35,283 nucleotides of DNA from Candidatus Treponema scatequi (lineage in GTDB: Bacteria; Spirochaetota; Spirochaetia; Treponematales; Treponemataceae): the NCBI GenBank assembly GCA_018066075.1, contig JAGHSB010000124.1, positions 1-35,283 of the forward strand, read 5' to 3'. The notes under the pieces are model-generated. The model saw only the letters and a program-made list of their open reading frames with translations. It did no database searches and was not told the origin of the DNA. A program made the translations under genes and the position numbers. Positions 24,503 to 32,582 of the stretch are shown here, piece after piece; position 1 is the stretch's first letter; each line of letters begins with the position of its first letter.

Positions 24503-27500
24503 ATGAATAAAAGAACAGTCTTAATCATAGACGAAGATCAGATCAACCGAAGTGTACTCGCAAAGATTTTACAGGAAGAATATTTACTTATTCTTGCAGT
24601 GAGTGAAGGTGAGGCACTTCGCATTTTAAAAACAAATTACAAGAGAATCTCTGCAATTGTTCTTGATCTTGATATGTCTTTTTCAAACGGTTATGACGTT
24701 CTTAAAAAAATTCACGCAAACGATAATTACGCAAAAATTCCAATCATTGCATCAAGCAAGACAAGTTCTGAAGAAGATGAAGAGAAAGCTCTTGCATTTG
24801 GTGCACATGACTTTTTTCAGAAACCGTATAATCCGCAGATAATCAAGCACAGACTTTCAAACACAATTGAACTCATGGAAGCAGTTAAAGTTGTTGGTCT
24901 TGTCTCACGCGACGATTTGACTCCTGTTTACAACAAGCAGTATTTCATGACAAAAGTTCGCGAAGTTTTGACTGAACATCCTGATGATGAGTTTGATGTT
25001 TTGTGTCTCGACGTCGAACAGTTTAAAATGGTTAATGATTCATATGGAATTGCAACCGGCGATAAAATTCTTTTTAAGCTTGGAGAAATTCTTGAGTCTG
25101 CAACTCGTGATATTGCAGTTTGTTCGAGATTCAGTGCAGATCGATTTTTTATTGCGATTAATCATAAAGAAGAAGGTTATGACGTTTATCTTGAAGATAT
25201 ATCGCAGGCACTTCATAAATATCTTCCGAAAGTCGGTGTAAAAATTAAATTAAAACTCTGTCTTGGTATTTATTATATTCATGATAAATTAATTCCTATT
25301 CAGGCGATGTGCGACCGTGCAGAGCTTGCAACAGACAGTATCAAGGGAAAATACAATTCAAACACAGCATATTATCAGGATGACATCCGTAAACATATGC
25401 ATGACATTCAGGCTATTACAAATACAATGGAACATGCGCTTAAGAATGGTGAGTTTAAAGTTTACTATCAGCCGAAGTATGAACTTTCATCAGAATGTGT
25501 TGCAGGTGCCGAAGCTTTAGTCCGCTGGGAAAACCCGGAACTTGGTTTTATGTCGCCTGGCCAGTTTATTCCACTGTTTGAAAAAAATGGTTTTATCACG
25601 CAGGTTGATATGTTTGTTTGGGAGACTGTTTGCCGTGATATGCACGAATGGATTGAAAACGGCGGTAAGCCGTTTGCTGTTTCATTGAATGTATCGCGTG
25701 CAGATATTTTTAATCCTAAACTGATTAAGATATTAACAGACTTGAGTGATAAGTACGAAATTCCACGAAAATATTTACATCTTGAAATTACCGAAAGTGC
25801 ATATACAGATAACCCTGAACAGATTATCAAAACAGTAACTGATCTTCGTAAAAAAGGATTTCCGATTGAAATGGATGATTTTGGTTCGGGATATTCTTCA
25901 CTTAATATGCTTTCAGAAATTCCAATCGACATTTTGAAACTCGATATGGGATTTGTTAAAAACGAATTGGAAAAATCAAGCGGCAAGGGAATTTTGGGAT
26001 TTGTCATCAGTCTTGCAAAGTGGCTTAATCTTGCTGTTGTTGCAGAAGGCGTTGAAACTGTCGAGCAGATAAAGATTTTGAGTTCAATGGAATGTAATTA
26101 CGTACAGGGATTTTATTTTGAAAAACCTTTGTGCAAAGAAGATTTCTTTGAACTTATGAAAACTGGTAACATCAAGGAAATGTACCTTACAAGTTCCAGC
26201 GTGACTTACCTTGAAAAGAACAAGATAAAAGTTAACAAGGCAAAAGGAAATAAAGTTGGAACAATGCTTGTCGTTGATGACATTGAATTGAGCCGTGAAA
26301 TTATAAAGGGAATTTTCGCAAATGATTATGATGTTGTAGAAGCCGGCGACGGAAAGCAGGCGTGGGATTACATTCAGGAACATCCGGAAGATATCTCAAT
26401 TGTATTGATGGATCTTTTGATGCCTGTAATGGACGGTTACCAGCTTTTGAAAGCAATCCGTGGAAATGAAAAGACTCAGAATATTCCTGTTGTTGTAACT
26501 TCACAGGGCGATGAAGAATCAGAAGAAAGGGCACTTGCGATGAGTGCTGATGACTTTATTTCAAAACCATACAACTCTGTAATCTTAAAGCATCGTGTAA
26601 GAAATGTTGTCCTCAACTCGCATGTTCAGAAACTTGAATTTGAAAAGCAGCTCAACAGGGAACTTCTCGAAGCAGAACTTGCAGTAAACAAAGACGGACT
26701 TACAGGTCTTGCAACAAGAAAAGTTCTTGAATCAAAAGTAAATGACTTCTTTGCAAGTGAAGATGATAAAGGTGCCGTATTCGTAATGATTGACCTTGAT
26801 AATTTTAAAGAAGTTAATGATACCTACGGACATATCAAAGGTGATGAAACTTTACAGAAAGTTGCATCAATATTACAAAAATCATTCAGAGATGAAGATA
26901 TCATCTGCCGAATGGGCGGTGATGAATTTGCAATTTTCTTGCCGAAAGGATTTGAGAGAAAACAGCTCGAATTAAAACTTACAAAGCTTTGTGATAATCT
27001 TTCATTTTTAGTTGAAAAAATAAATGTCACATGTTCAATCGGTGCGTGTCTTGCTCCTGAGTTTGGAAAAGATTATCAGACGCTTTATAATAATGCCGAC
27101 ATGGCTTTGCTTGCAAGTAAACGCTACGGAAAAAATCAGTATCAGATATATAACGGACAGACTGTTCTTCCATCATATATTTTCTATAGAAATATGGACT
27201 GGCTTTTGGATGAGTTTAATGACGCGGTAATGGTTTGTGCAAAAGATACTTATGAGCTTTTGTATATCAACCAGAATGCGTGCGCAATTGCTCAGAAAGA
27301 AAAACGCGATTGTATGGGTAAAAAATGTTACGAGGCTTTGTGGAACGAGAAAGAACCTTGCAAACATTGTCCTAAAAACCTTAAGCCTTCAAGCGAGTTT
27401 GTTGAAATTGTTGCCGATATCAAAGGCGAAAAATATGTAATGAGAACAAAGTTGATCAGCTGGGGTGGCGCTCCTGCCCGAGTTCAGTATATTCAGAAAG

Positions 27501-27556
27501 AGAACAACGGCTTTATCGATAAGCTCATGAACAAAGATGACTTTACAGACAATTAA
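24503..27556 (+). CDS. REC-GGDEF*-EAL-REC-GGDEF-PAS cyclic-di-GMP response regulator
   Basis: A 1017-residue multidomain protein. Domain order: REC1 (about 1-120, phospho-Asp D55, K in FFQKPYN); a degenerate GGDEF (about 130-300, SADRF at 211-215 in place of GGDEF); an EAL phosphodiesterase (about 305-545; EALVRW, DDFGSGYSSL, AEGVET and QGFYFEKP intact); REC2 (about 590-710, D637); and an intact GGDEF cyclase (about 720-885, MGGDEF near 805). An RDED I-site precedes that cyclase motif by five residues. A C-terminal PAS-like domain has cysteines 937, 942, 953 and 956 (CMGKKCYE, CKHC). It should both make and degrade c-di-GMP under two phosphorylation inputs. GAGAG precedes ATG; the 3' end overlaps prmC by 20 bp. 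Confidence 0.92.
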   Translation: MNKRTVLIIDEDQINRSVLAKILQEEYLLILAVSEGEALRILKTNYKRISAIVLDLDMSFSNGYDVLKKIHANDNYAKIPIIASSKTSSEEDEEKALAFGAHDFFQKPYNPQIIKHRLSNTIELMEAVKVVGLVSRDDLTPVYNKQYFMTKVREVLTEHPDDEFDVLCLDVEQFKMVNDSYGIATGDKILFKLGEILESATRDIAVCSRFSADRFFIAINHKEEGYDVYLEDISQALHKYLPKVGVKIKLKLCLGIYYIHDKLIPIQAMCDRAELATDSIKGKYNSNTAYYQDDIRKHMHDIQAITNTMEHALKNGEFKVYYQPKYELSSECVAGAEALVRWENPELGFMSPGQFIPLFEKNGFITQVDMFVWETVCRDMHEWIENGGKPFAVSLNVSRADIFNPKLIKILTDLSDKYEIPRKYLHLEITESAYTDNPEQIIKTVTDLRKKGFPIEMDDFGSGYSSLNMLSEIPIDILKLDMGFVKNELEKSSGKGILGFVISLAKWLNLAVVAEGVETVEQIKILSSMECNYVQGFYFEKPLCKEDFFELMKTGNIKEMYLTSSSVTYLEKNKIKVNKAKGNKVGTMLVVDDIELSREIIKGIFANDYDVVEAGDGKQAWDYIQEHPEDISIVLMDLLMPVMDGYQLLKAIRGNEKTQNIPVVVTSQGDEESEERALAMSADDFISKPYNSVILKHRVRNVVLNSHVQKLEFEKQLNRELLEAELAVNKDGLTGLATRKVLESKVNDFFASEDDKGAVFVMIDLDNFKEVNDTYGHIKGDETLQKVASILQKSFRDEDIICRMGGDEFAIFLPKGFERKQLELKLTKLCDNLSFLVEKINVTCSIGACLAPEFGKDYQTLYNNADMALLASKRYGKNQYQIYNGQTVLPSYIFYRNMDWLLDEFNDAVMVCAKDTYELLYINQNACAIAQKEKRDCMGKKCYEALWNEKEPCKHCPKNLKPSSEFVEIVADIKGEKYVMRTKLISWGGAPARVQYIQKENNGFIDKLMNKDDFTDN

Positions 27557-28562
27557 AAAGAACACAGTCAAAGCCCTCGAAGAGTCCGGCTCTCCGACGA
27601 GCTCACTCGACACTGACTGCCTTCTTCAATTCTTTTTACAGAAAGACAAAACATTTATTTTAACTCATCACGACCTTGAACTGACTGACGCTCAAATTTC
27701 TGATTTTAATCTGCTTGTCGAAAAACGCAAGACAGGTTTTCCGATTGCATACATCACCGGTGTGAAAGAATTTTACGGTTACGATTTTTTTGTGACTCCA
27801 GATGTTCTGATTCCAAAGCCTGACACTGAAATTTTAGTTGAAGACGCAGTTAATGAGATAGTGGAATTTTATAATGCGAAGCTCAATTTGATTAGTGACA
27901 TCTCTTCAAAGACAAGTGCAAACAAAAATGACATCTCTTCAAATGCCCGCAGGGTTAAAATTGCTGACATCTGTTCTGGAAGCGGATGCATCGGACTTTC
28001 TGTTTTGAAATCTCTTGAAGAAAAAGTTTCTGACAAAAATATTTTTGATTTGACGATGACAGATTTGAGTGACAAAGCTCTTGCGATTACAAAGAAAAAT
28101 GCAGAATCACTTTTTAAAAATGATTTTTCAAAAATAAAATTTCTCAACGGCGATCTTTTGTGCGGCGAGACTTGTTTTGATTTTATTTTATCAAACCCTC
28201 CGTACGTTCCGCATGAGATGACAGAAGAACTTTTGACTGACGGCCGCTCAGAACCGCGACTTGCTCTTGACGGCGATAAAGATGCCGGGGCAAAAGTGAA
28301 TGGCGATGAAGGAAATTCAATTTGTAAAAATATCACTGACGTTACAGACATCCCTTGCAATACACGCGACGGTCTTGCAATCATTCGCCGTCTGATTCCA
28401 CTTGCGTTTGACGCGCTTAATTGCGGCGGAAAGTTTTTGATGGAATGCGGGGAGTATCAGACGAGGGAAGTGAAGGTGCTATTTGAAGATGCAGGTTTTT
28501 CTGATGTGAAGATTTTGTGTGATTTAAGTGGTCAGGAAAGAGTGGTAAAAGGAGTAAAATAA
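27537..28562 (+). CDS. prmC: Release factor glutamine methyltransferase PrmC
   Basis: A 341-residue SAM-dependent methyltransferase that methylates the GGQ glutamine of release factors. Visible: an N-terminal helical domain (about 1-75), the SAM loop IADICSGSGCIGLSV, and the signature FILSNPPYVPHEM. Length exceeds the usual ~280 because of two insertions. One lies before the SAM loop (about residues 115-140, including DISSKTSANKNDISS, from a duplicated 15-bp sequence). The other (about 245-280) follows LALDGDKDAG. The start overlaps the upstream c-di-GMP gene by 20 bp, indicating translational coupling, and pth follows 4 bp downstream. Confidence 0.92.
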   Translation: MTLQTIKKNTVKALEESGSPTSSLDTDCLLQFFLQKDKTFILTHHDLELTDAQISDFNLLVEKRKTGFPIAYITGVKEFYGYDFFVTPDVLIPKPDTEILVEDAVNEIVEFYNAKLNLISDISSKTSANKNDISSNARRVKIADICSGSGCIGLSVLKSLEEKVSDKNIFDLTMTDLSDKALAITKKNAESLFKNDFSKIKFLNGDLLCGETCFDFILSNPPYVPHEMTEELLTDGRSEPRLALDGDKDAGAKVNGDEGNSICKNITDVTDIPCNTRDGLAIIRRLIPLAFDALNCGGKFLMECGEYQTREVKVLFEDAGFSDVKILCDLSGQERVVKGVK

Positions 28563-28566
28563 ATTT

Positions 28567-29214
28567 ATGATTCAATTAGTAGCATTTCTAGGGAATTATG
28601 GACGCGAGTATGAAAAGACTCGACATAATACGGCTTGGCAGTTTGCAGAAAAATTGCCTTTCTATTCTAAATTAAATTTTTCTTCAAAGTTTCAGGGACA
28701 GATTGCAAATCTTGATTATGAGCAGTTTGTTAATTTTGCGCAGAGTGCTTATCCCGATCTTTCTAAAAGCGGTGAAATAAAAATTCCTGCTAAGGCTCCG
28801 AAAAAAATATATTTTCTCAAACCGGAAACTTACATGAACCTTTCAGGTCAGAGTATCGGTGAAGTGTGTCAGTTTTATAAAATTAAACCTGAAGAAGTTT
28901 TGGTAGTTCACGATGAACTTGAAATGAAGCCGGGGTTTTTCTCACTCAAATGGAGCGGCGGACTTGCAGGACACAACGGACTTCGTTCCACTAAAGCAGT
29001 TTTAAATACAGCGGATTTCTGGCGCCTCAGATTTGGAATCGGAAAGCCTGCAAATGTTGATATTGCAGATTATGTTTTGAGCAATTTTTCGAAAGACGAC
29101 GCAATTTTAATGGACATCGTTTATGAGAAAGCAGGATTTTTACTTGCGAAAATTTTGCTTTCAAGTGATCCGAACAGATTGCTTTCTGAATGGGGAAAAG
29201 TAAATGTCAATTGA
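28567..29214 (+). CDS. pth: Peptidyl-tRNA hydrolase
   Basis: A 215-residue Pth, which releases peptides from stalled peptidyl-tRNA. Catalytic landmarks: LGN near the start, His20 in KTRHNTAW, KPETYMNLSGQS, Asp in VVHDELEM, and Asn in GHNGLRS. A ~30-residue insertion (about residues 50-80) makes it slightly long. GGAG lies 12 nt upstream of ATG. It is coupled to prmC (4-bp gap) and to mazG (11-bp overlap), keeping translation-rescue functions in one operon. Confidence 0.94.
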   Translation: MIQLVAFLGNYGREYEKTRHNTAWQFAEKLPFYSKLNFSSKFQGQIANLDYEQFVNFAQSAYPDLSKSGEIKIPAKAPKKIYFLKPETYMNLSGQSIGEVCQFYKIKPEEVLVVHDELEMKPGFFSLKWSGGLAGHNGLRSTKAVLNTADFWRLRFGIGKPANVDIADYVLSNFSKDDAILMDIVYEKAGFLLAKILLSSDPNRLLSEWGKVNVN

Positions 29215-30115
29215 TTTTGATAGTGTGATGTCTGGTGATTTTGGAAGTGCTGAAAAGGCGTTTAACAGATTGTTGAATGTGATTAAGATTCTGCGGTCTG
29301 AGAATGGGTGTCCTTGGGATAAGGAGCAGACGCCGCTTTCTATGAGACGCGATTTGATTGAAGAGGCGTTTGAGGCGGTTGATGCAATTACACAAGCGGA
29401 TGCACCTCACGCAAAAGAAGAACTTGGCGACGTGATGCTCAATGCGACTATGATTTCTTACATGTACGAACAGTCCGGGGACTTTAAAGTTGCAGAAGTT
29501 TTCAATGAGCTTTCTGAAAAATTAATCAGACGACATCCGCATGTTTTTCCTGACAGTGAAGGAAAGGTTTGCGCAGAAAAAGAAGTCAAAGATTCGTCAC
29601 AGGTTTTGTCTCAGTGGGATAAAATAAAAGAAAATCTTGAAGGCAGAAAAACAGGATGCATTCTCGACGAAGTTCCTGAGGGATTTCCGCCTTTATTAAG
29701 GGCTTATAAATTACAGAAGAAAGCGGCAAAGAAAGGTTTTGACTGGGATAACATTGAAGATGTGAAAGCCAAAATTTTTGAAGAACTTGATGAAGTTGAA
29801 GAAGCGAGGGCTCTGGCAGAGAAAGCAGTTTCAAAACAACAGGCCAAAGCTTTTGAAAGAAAATCTGGCGCTGACGCAAATTCCACTCAGTTAAAGCTTG
29901 AAGAAGAAATCGGCGACCTTTTCTTTGCTGTCGTAAATTACGCAAGAAAGCTCGGCGTAGATCCTGAAACGGCTCTCAATTCTGCAAACTCGAAATTTTA
30001 CCGCAGATTCTCTTATGTTCAGAAAAAGATGGAAGAATCGGGCGAAGAAATTGTACAGGGAAAGCTTTCGGTAATGGACAAGTTCTGGGACGAGGCAAAG
30101 TCGCGCGGGCTTTAA
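29204..30115 (+). CDS. mazG: Nucleoside triphosphate pyrophosphohydrolase MazG
   Basis: A 303-residue MazG with two tandem MazG domains. It hydrolyses NTPs and dNTPs to monophosphates. The first domain has NGCPWDKEQTPLSMRRDLIEE and KEELGDVML, giving the E-E-x-x-E and E-x-x-D metal-binding pattern. The second has KIFEELDEVEEAR and EEEIGDLFFAVVNYAR. It is the last gene of the prfA operon. Confidence 0.92.
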   Translation: MSIDFDSVMSGDFGSAEKAFNRLLNVIKILRSENGCPWDKEQTPLSMRRDLIEEAFEAVDAITQADAPHAKEELGDVMLNATMISYMYEQSGDFKVAEVFNELSEKLIRRHPHVFPDSEGKVCAEKEVKDSSQVLSQWDKIKENLEGRKTGCILDEVPEGFPPLLRAYKLQKKAAKKGFDWDNIEDVKAKIFEELDEVEEARALAEKAVSKQQAKAFERKSGADANSTQLKLEEEIGDLFFAVVNYARKLGVDPETALNSANSKFYRRFSYVQKKMEESGEEIVQGKLSVMDKFWDEAKSRGL

Positions 30116-30132
30116 ATGGAATCAGGGTTTTT

Positions 30133-30176
30133 GGACGGCGAAATCTGTCCGTAAGTCTGAAATCTGCATTTACGGG
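30133..30176. other. Two overlapping, mutually exclusive hairpins after mazG
   Basis: GGACGG-cgaaat-CTGTCC (30133-30150) and TCCGTAA/TTACGGG (30148-30176) share the TCC and cannot form together. No U-run follows, so this is not a classical terminator. Confidence 0.4.
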
Positions 30177-30208
30177 AAGGTGGCGGGGTAAGTTCCACTA
30201 AAATCTCA

Positions 30209-30237
30209 TTTACTTTTTGACGGTTTTTTACTATATT
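30209..30237 (+). promoter_or_regulatory. Promoter of clpP, leaderless type
   Basis: TTTACT, 17 nt, TATATT, then AATAGT and ATG. The 6-nt gap and lack of a ribosome site indicate a leaderless start. Confidence 0.6.
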
Positions 30238-30243
30238 AATAGT

Positions 30244-30849
30244 ATGAATAATATTTTTTTGAACGACGAAAAAGAAGACGAAAAAAAGGACAAGGGACCA
30301 GACGCTCTTGCCGAAAAATTTCTTAAAACTCGTCAGATTCTTTTGTCTGGAGAAATCAACAAAGATTTAGCTGAAAAATTTAACAAGCAGCTTTTGCTTC
30401 TCGAAGCAGATTCGAGCGATCCTGTTTATGTTTACATTGATTCACCTGGTGGTGATGTAAGTGCGGGATTTGCAATTTATGACATGATTCGTTTTGTAAG
30501 TTGTCCTGTAATTCTCGTGGGCAACGGACTTATTGCAAGTGCAGCAGCTTTGATTCTTCTTGCTGTTGATAAAGACCACCGCGTCGGATTTGCAAACAGT
30601 GAATATCTCATTCACCAGCCGATGAGCGGAATGCGCGGAACTTGCAGCGACATTCAGATTCATGCAGAAAATCTTGCTAAGACAAAAGCAAAAATCAATA
30701 AAATCATTTCAGAAGCAACTGGAAAAGATCTTGCGACTGTAGAAAAAGATACTGACCGCGATTACTGGCTCAATGCAGAAGAAGCAATTGCGTACGGTCT
30801 CATCAGCAAAGTGATTTCCAATCGCGATGAATTGAAAAAAATTAAATAG
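30244..30849 (+). CDS. clpP: ATP-dependent Clp protease proteolytic subunit
   Basis: The track begins at a TTG (30217); the ATG at 30244 gives 201 residues, the normal ClpP size. The serine-protease triad is visible: S99 in NGLIASAAAL, H124 in YLIHQPMSG and D173 in TDRDYWLN. The substrate-binding SPGGDVSAGFAIYD strand is also present. ClpP forms a barrel that degrades proteins unfolded by ClpX or ClpA. The IASAAA sequence replaces the more common ASMGA, as in a divergent second ClpP; spirochaetes often have two. No tig or clpX lies beside it. Confidence 0.92.
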   Translation: MNNIFLNDEKEDEKKDKGPDALAEKFLKTRQILLSGEINKDLAEKFNKQLLLLEADSSDPVYVYIDSPGGDVSAGFAIYDMIRFVSCPVILVGNGLIASAAALILLAVDKDHRVGFANSEYLIHQPMSGMRGTCSDIQIHAENLAKTKAKINKIISEATGKDLATVEKDTDRDYWLNAEEAIAYGLISKVISNRDELKKIK

Positions 30850-30880
30850 TTTTTTATTAAGTGGAATTTATTAAAGCGCT

Positions 30881-31786
30881 ATGACTTTCGAACTTACTGA
30901 TGAACTTGTAGATTCTATTATCTCGGCACTTGATAATCAGGAAAAGAAATTTGTCGTAGCAGCCGAAGAAAATTCACTTGTAGAAATAACAGATGACATC
31001 GCCGTTGACGATGAAGCGTATTACGAAATTCCATCATGGACAAGCAAAGACGGTTTTTCTCTGATGGAACGTTTTGTAAATGATCTTCATTCGCCGATGG
31101 CCAGAACAGATTTACTTAATGTACTTCGTTCTGGAAGGGGGGTATTTCGAGGATTTAAAGACGTATTAAAGTCATATCCCGAAGTTGAAAAGCGCTGGCA
31201 CTTTTTTAAGAACAAGGAGCTCGCTCTTTACATTAACTCGTGGTATAACTCTTTGCGTGAAACATGGGGTCTTGAACAGATTGATTGTGAAGTTGAAGAA
31301 ACAGAGGAACTTCTTCACGATGACTTTATGTTTACGCCATTTAATTTTAAAAGTGACAGAGATGATATTTTAAAATGTTTAGATTCTGCCACATTTGACA
31401 ATGTAGAAAACTGGCCGAAAGAAGTTGAAGCGGCTTTATCAGATTTAGTAAAAGATAAAAATCAGAGACATTTATCAAAAGATTCTTGTGGTTTTGTCTG
31501 CCGTTCTCTTTCAAAAGATTTTATCGGCTCTGCAGTTTTTTCTCCTTGTCTCAGTAATGCACCGAATACTGTATTACTCACCAGTTTTTTCGTGCAGCAA
31601 AAATTCCGCGGTCTTGGAATCGGAAGCGAACTTTTAGAACAGTCGATTGAAGAATTGAAGAACCGCCATTTTAAGTGGGTATTGATAGCAGACACTTTTA
31701 TCACAGACACGCTTACACCTTTATTGATCAGAACAGGTTTTAAGAAATTAGGGTCTGGATATATTTTGTCATTGTTTGCTGAATAA
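30881..31786 (+). CDS. UPF0158-GNAT fusion protein
   Basis: A 301-residue protein of two parts. Residues 1-140 match the UPF0158 family (IPSWTSKDGFSLMERFV, then RSGRGVFRGFKDVLK and WHFFKNKELALYINSWYNSL), whose function is unknown. Residues ~195-301 form a GNAT acetyltransferase domain with the acetyl-CoA loop FRGLGIGSELLEQS. A small-molecule or protein N-acetyltransferase activity is plausible; the acceptor is unknown. It lies 31 bp after clpP. There is no clear ribosome site, and a TATTAA box 6 nt before ATG hints at an independent leaderless transcript. Confidence 0.75.
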   Translation: MTFELTDELVDSIISALDNQEKKFVVAAEENSLVEITDDIAVDDEAYYEIPSWTSKDGFSLMERFVNDLHSPMARTDLLNVLRSGRGVFRGFKDVLKSYPEVEKRWHFFKNKELALYINSWYNSLRETWGLEQIDCEVEETEELLHDDFMFTPFNFKSDRDDILKCLDSATFDNVENWPKEVEAALSDLVKDKNQRHLSKDSCGFVCRSLSKDFIGSAVFSPCLSNAPNTVLLTSFFVQQKFRGLGIGSELLEQSIEELKNRHFKWVLIADTFITDTLTPLLIRTGFKKLGSGYILSLFAE

Positions 31787-31813
31787 TTTTTTAATTTAGA
31801 AGAGGTATTTTTT

Positions 31814-32569
31814 ATGTCATTCAGAAGAGAAAACGAAATTGATTTGGATCAGCTTGCAGCATTTTTACAGGACGCAGTTGATAAAGTAAAAACACAGGAA
31901 AATCCAGATTTATTAAACGACATCAAAAAAGTTTACAAGAAGAATGTTCCATTCTCACTCAGAATGTATGTAGCAGCTTATCTTACAAAACAGTGCGGTT
32001 CACACTTCAAGCCAAGAAGAGATTTCAATAACGACAGAAATAACCGCCGTGACTTTAGAAAAGACAATCAGAGAAATGAATATCGCCAGGACAGAAACCG
32101 CGATAATACAAATGACAATTCTGAAAACACAGAAGCACGTCAGCCACATCCAAGAGTTCAGATTGATGAATCTCTTGCAACAACAATCTTCGTAGGAATC
32201 GGACGCAACCGCCGCGTATATCCAAGAGACCTCGTTGGCCTTTTGATCAGCGTTGCAGGCCTTGACCGCGACAGAATCGGTGACATCAGAGTCCTTGCTA
32301 ACTATTCTTTTGTTCAGCTCTTTACAGAAGATGCAGACAAAGCAATCAACGCATTGAACGGTTATGACTACCGTGGAAGAAAACTTTCTGTAAGCTATTC
32401 ACGCCAGAAGGGAGAAGGTTTAGAAGAAGAATCAATTCCATCAAACGTTGATTCTGGATACACAGATCCACAGTCAGAAGCAGCTAAAGACGATGCAGCA
32501 GCTCTTGCAGCAGCAGAAAGAAACGCAACAACAGAAGCTGTAACAACTGATTCAAACTATTTAGTTTAA
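31814..32569 (+). CDS. Orphan DbpA-type RNA-binding protein
   Basis: A 251-residue protein. An N-terminal helical region (1-65, VPFSLRMYVAAYLTKQ) is followed by an R/N/D-rich disordered linker (about 70-115). Next comes a DbpA-type RNA-recognition domain (about 120-200; TTIFVGIGRNRRVYPRDLVGL, then YSFVQLFTEDADKAINALNG), and then an acidic, alanine-rich tail. In DbpA and CsdA helicases this domain follows a DEAD-box motor, which is absent here, so the protein probably works as an RNA chaperone or partners a separate helicase. GAGG precedes ATG. It is followed at 13 bp by the hydrolase gene. Confidence 0.78.
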   Translation: MSFRRENEIDLDQLAAFLQDAVDKVKTQENPDLLNDIKKVYKKNVPFSLRMYVAAYLTKQCGSHFKPRRDFNNDRNNRRDFRKDNQRNEYRQDRNRDNTNDNSENTEARQPHPRVQIDESLATTIFVGIGRNRRVYPRDLVGLLISVAGLDRDRIGDIRVLANYSFVQLFTEDADKAINALNGYDYRGRKLSVSYSRQKGEGLEEESIPSNVDSGYTDPQSEAAKDDAAALAAAERNATTEAVTTDSNYLV

Positions 32570-32582
32570 TTAAGGACAACTA

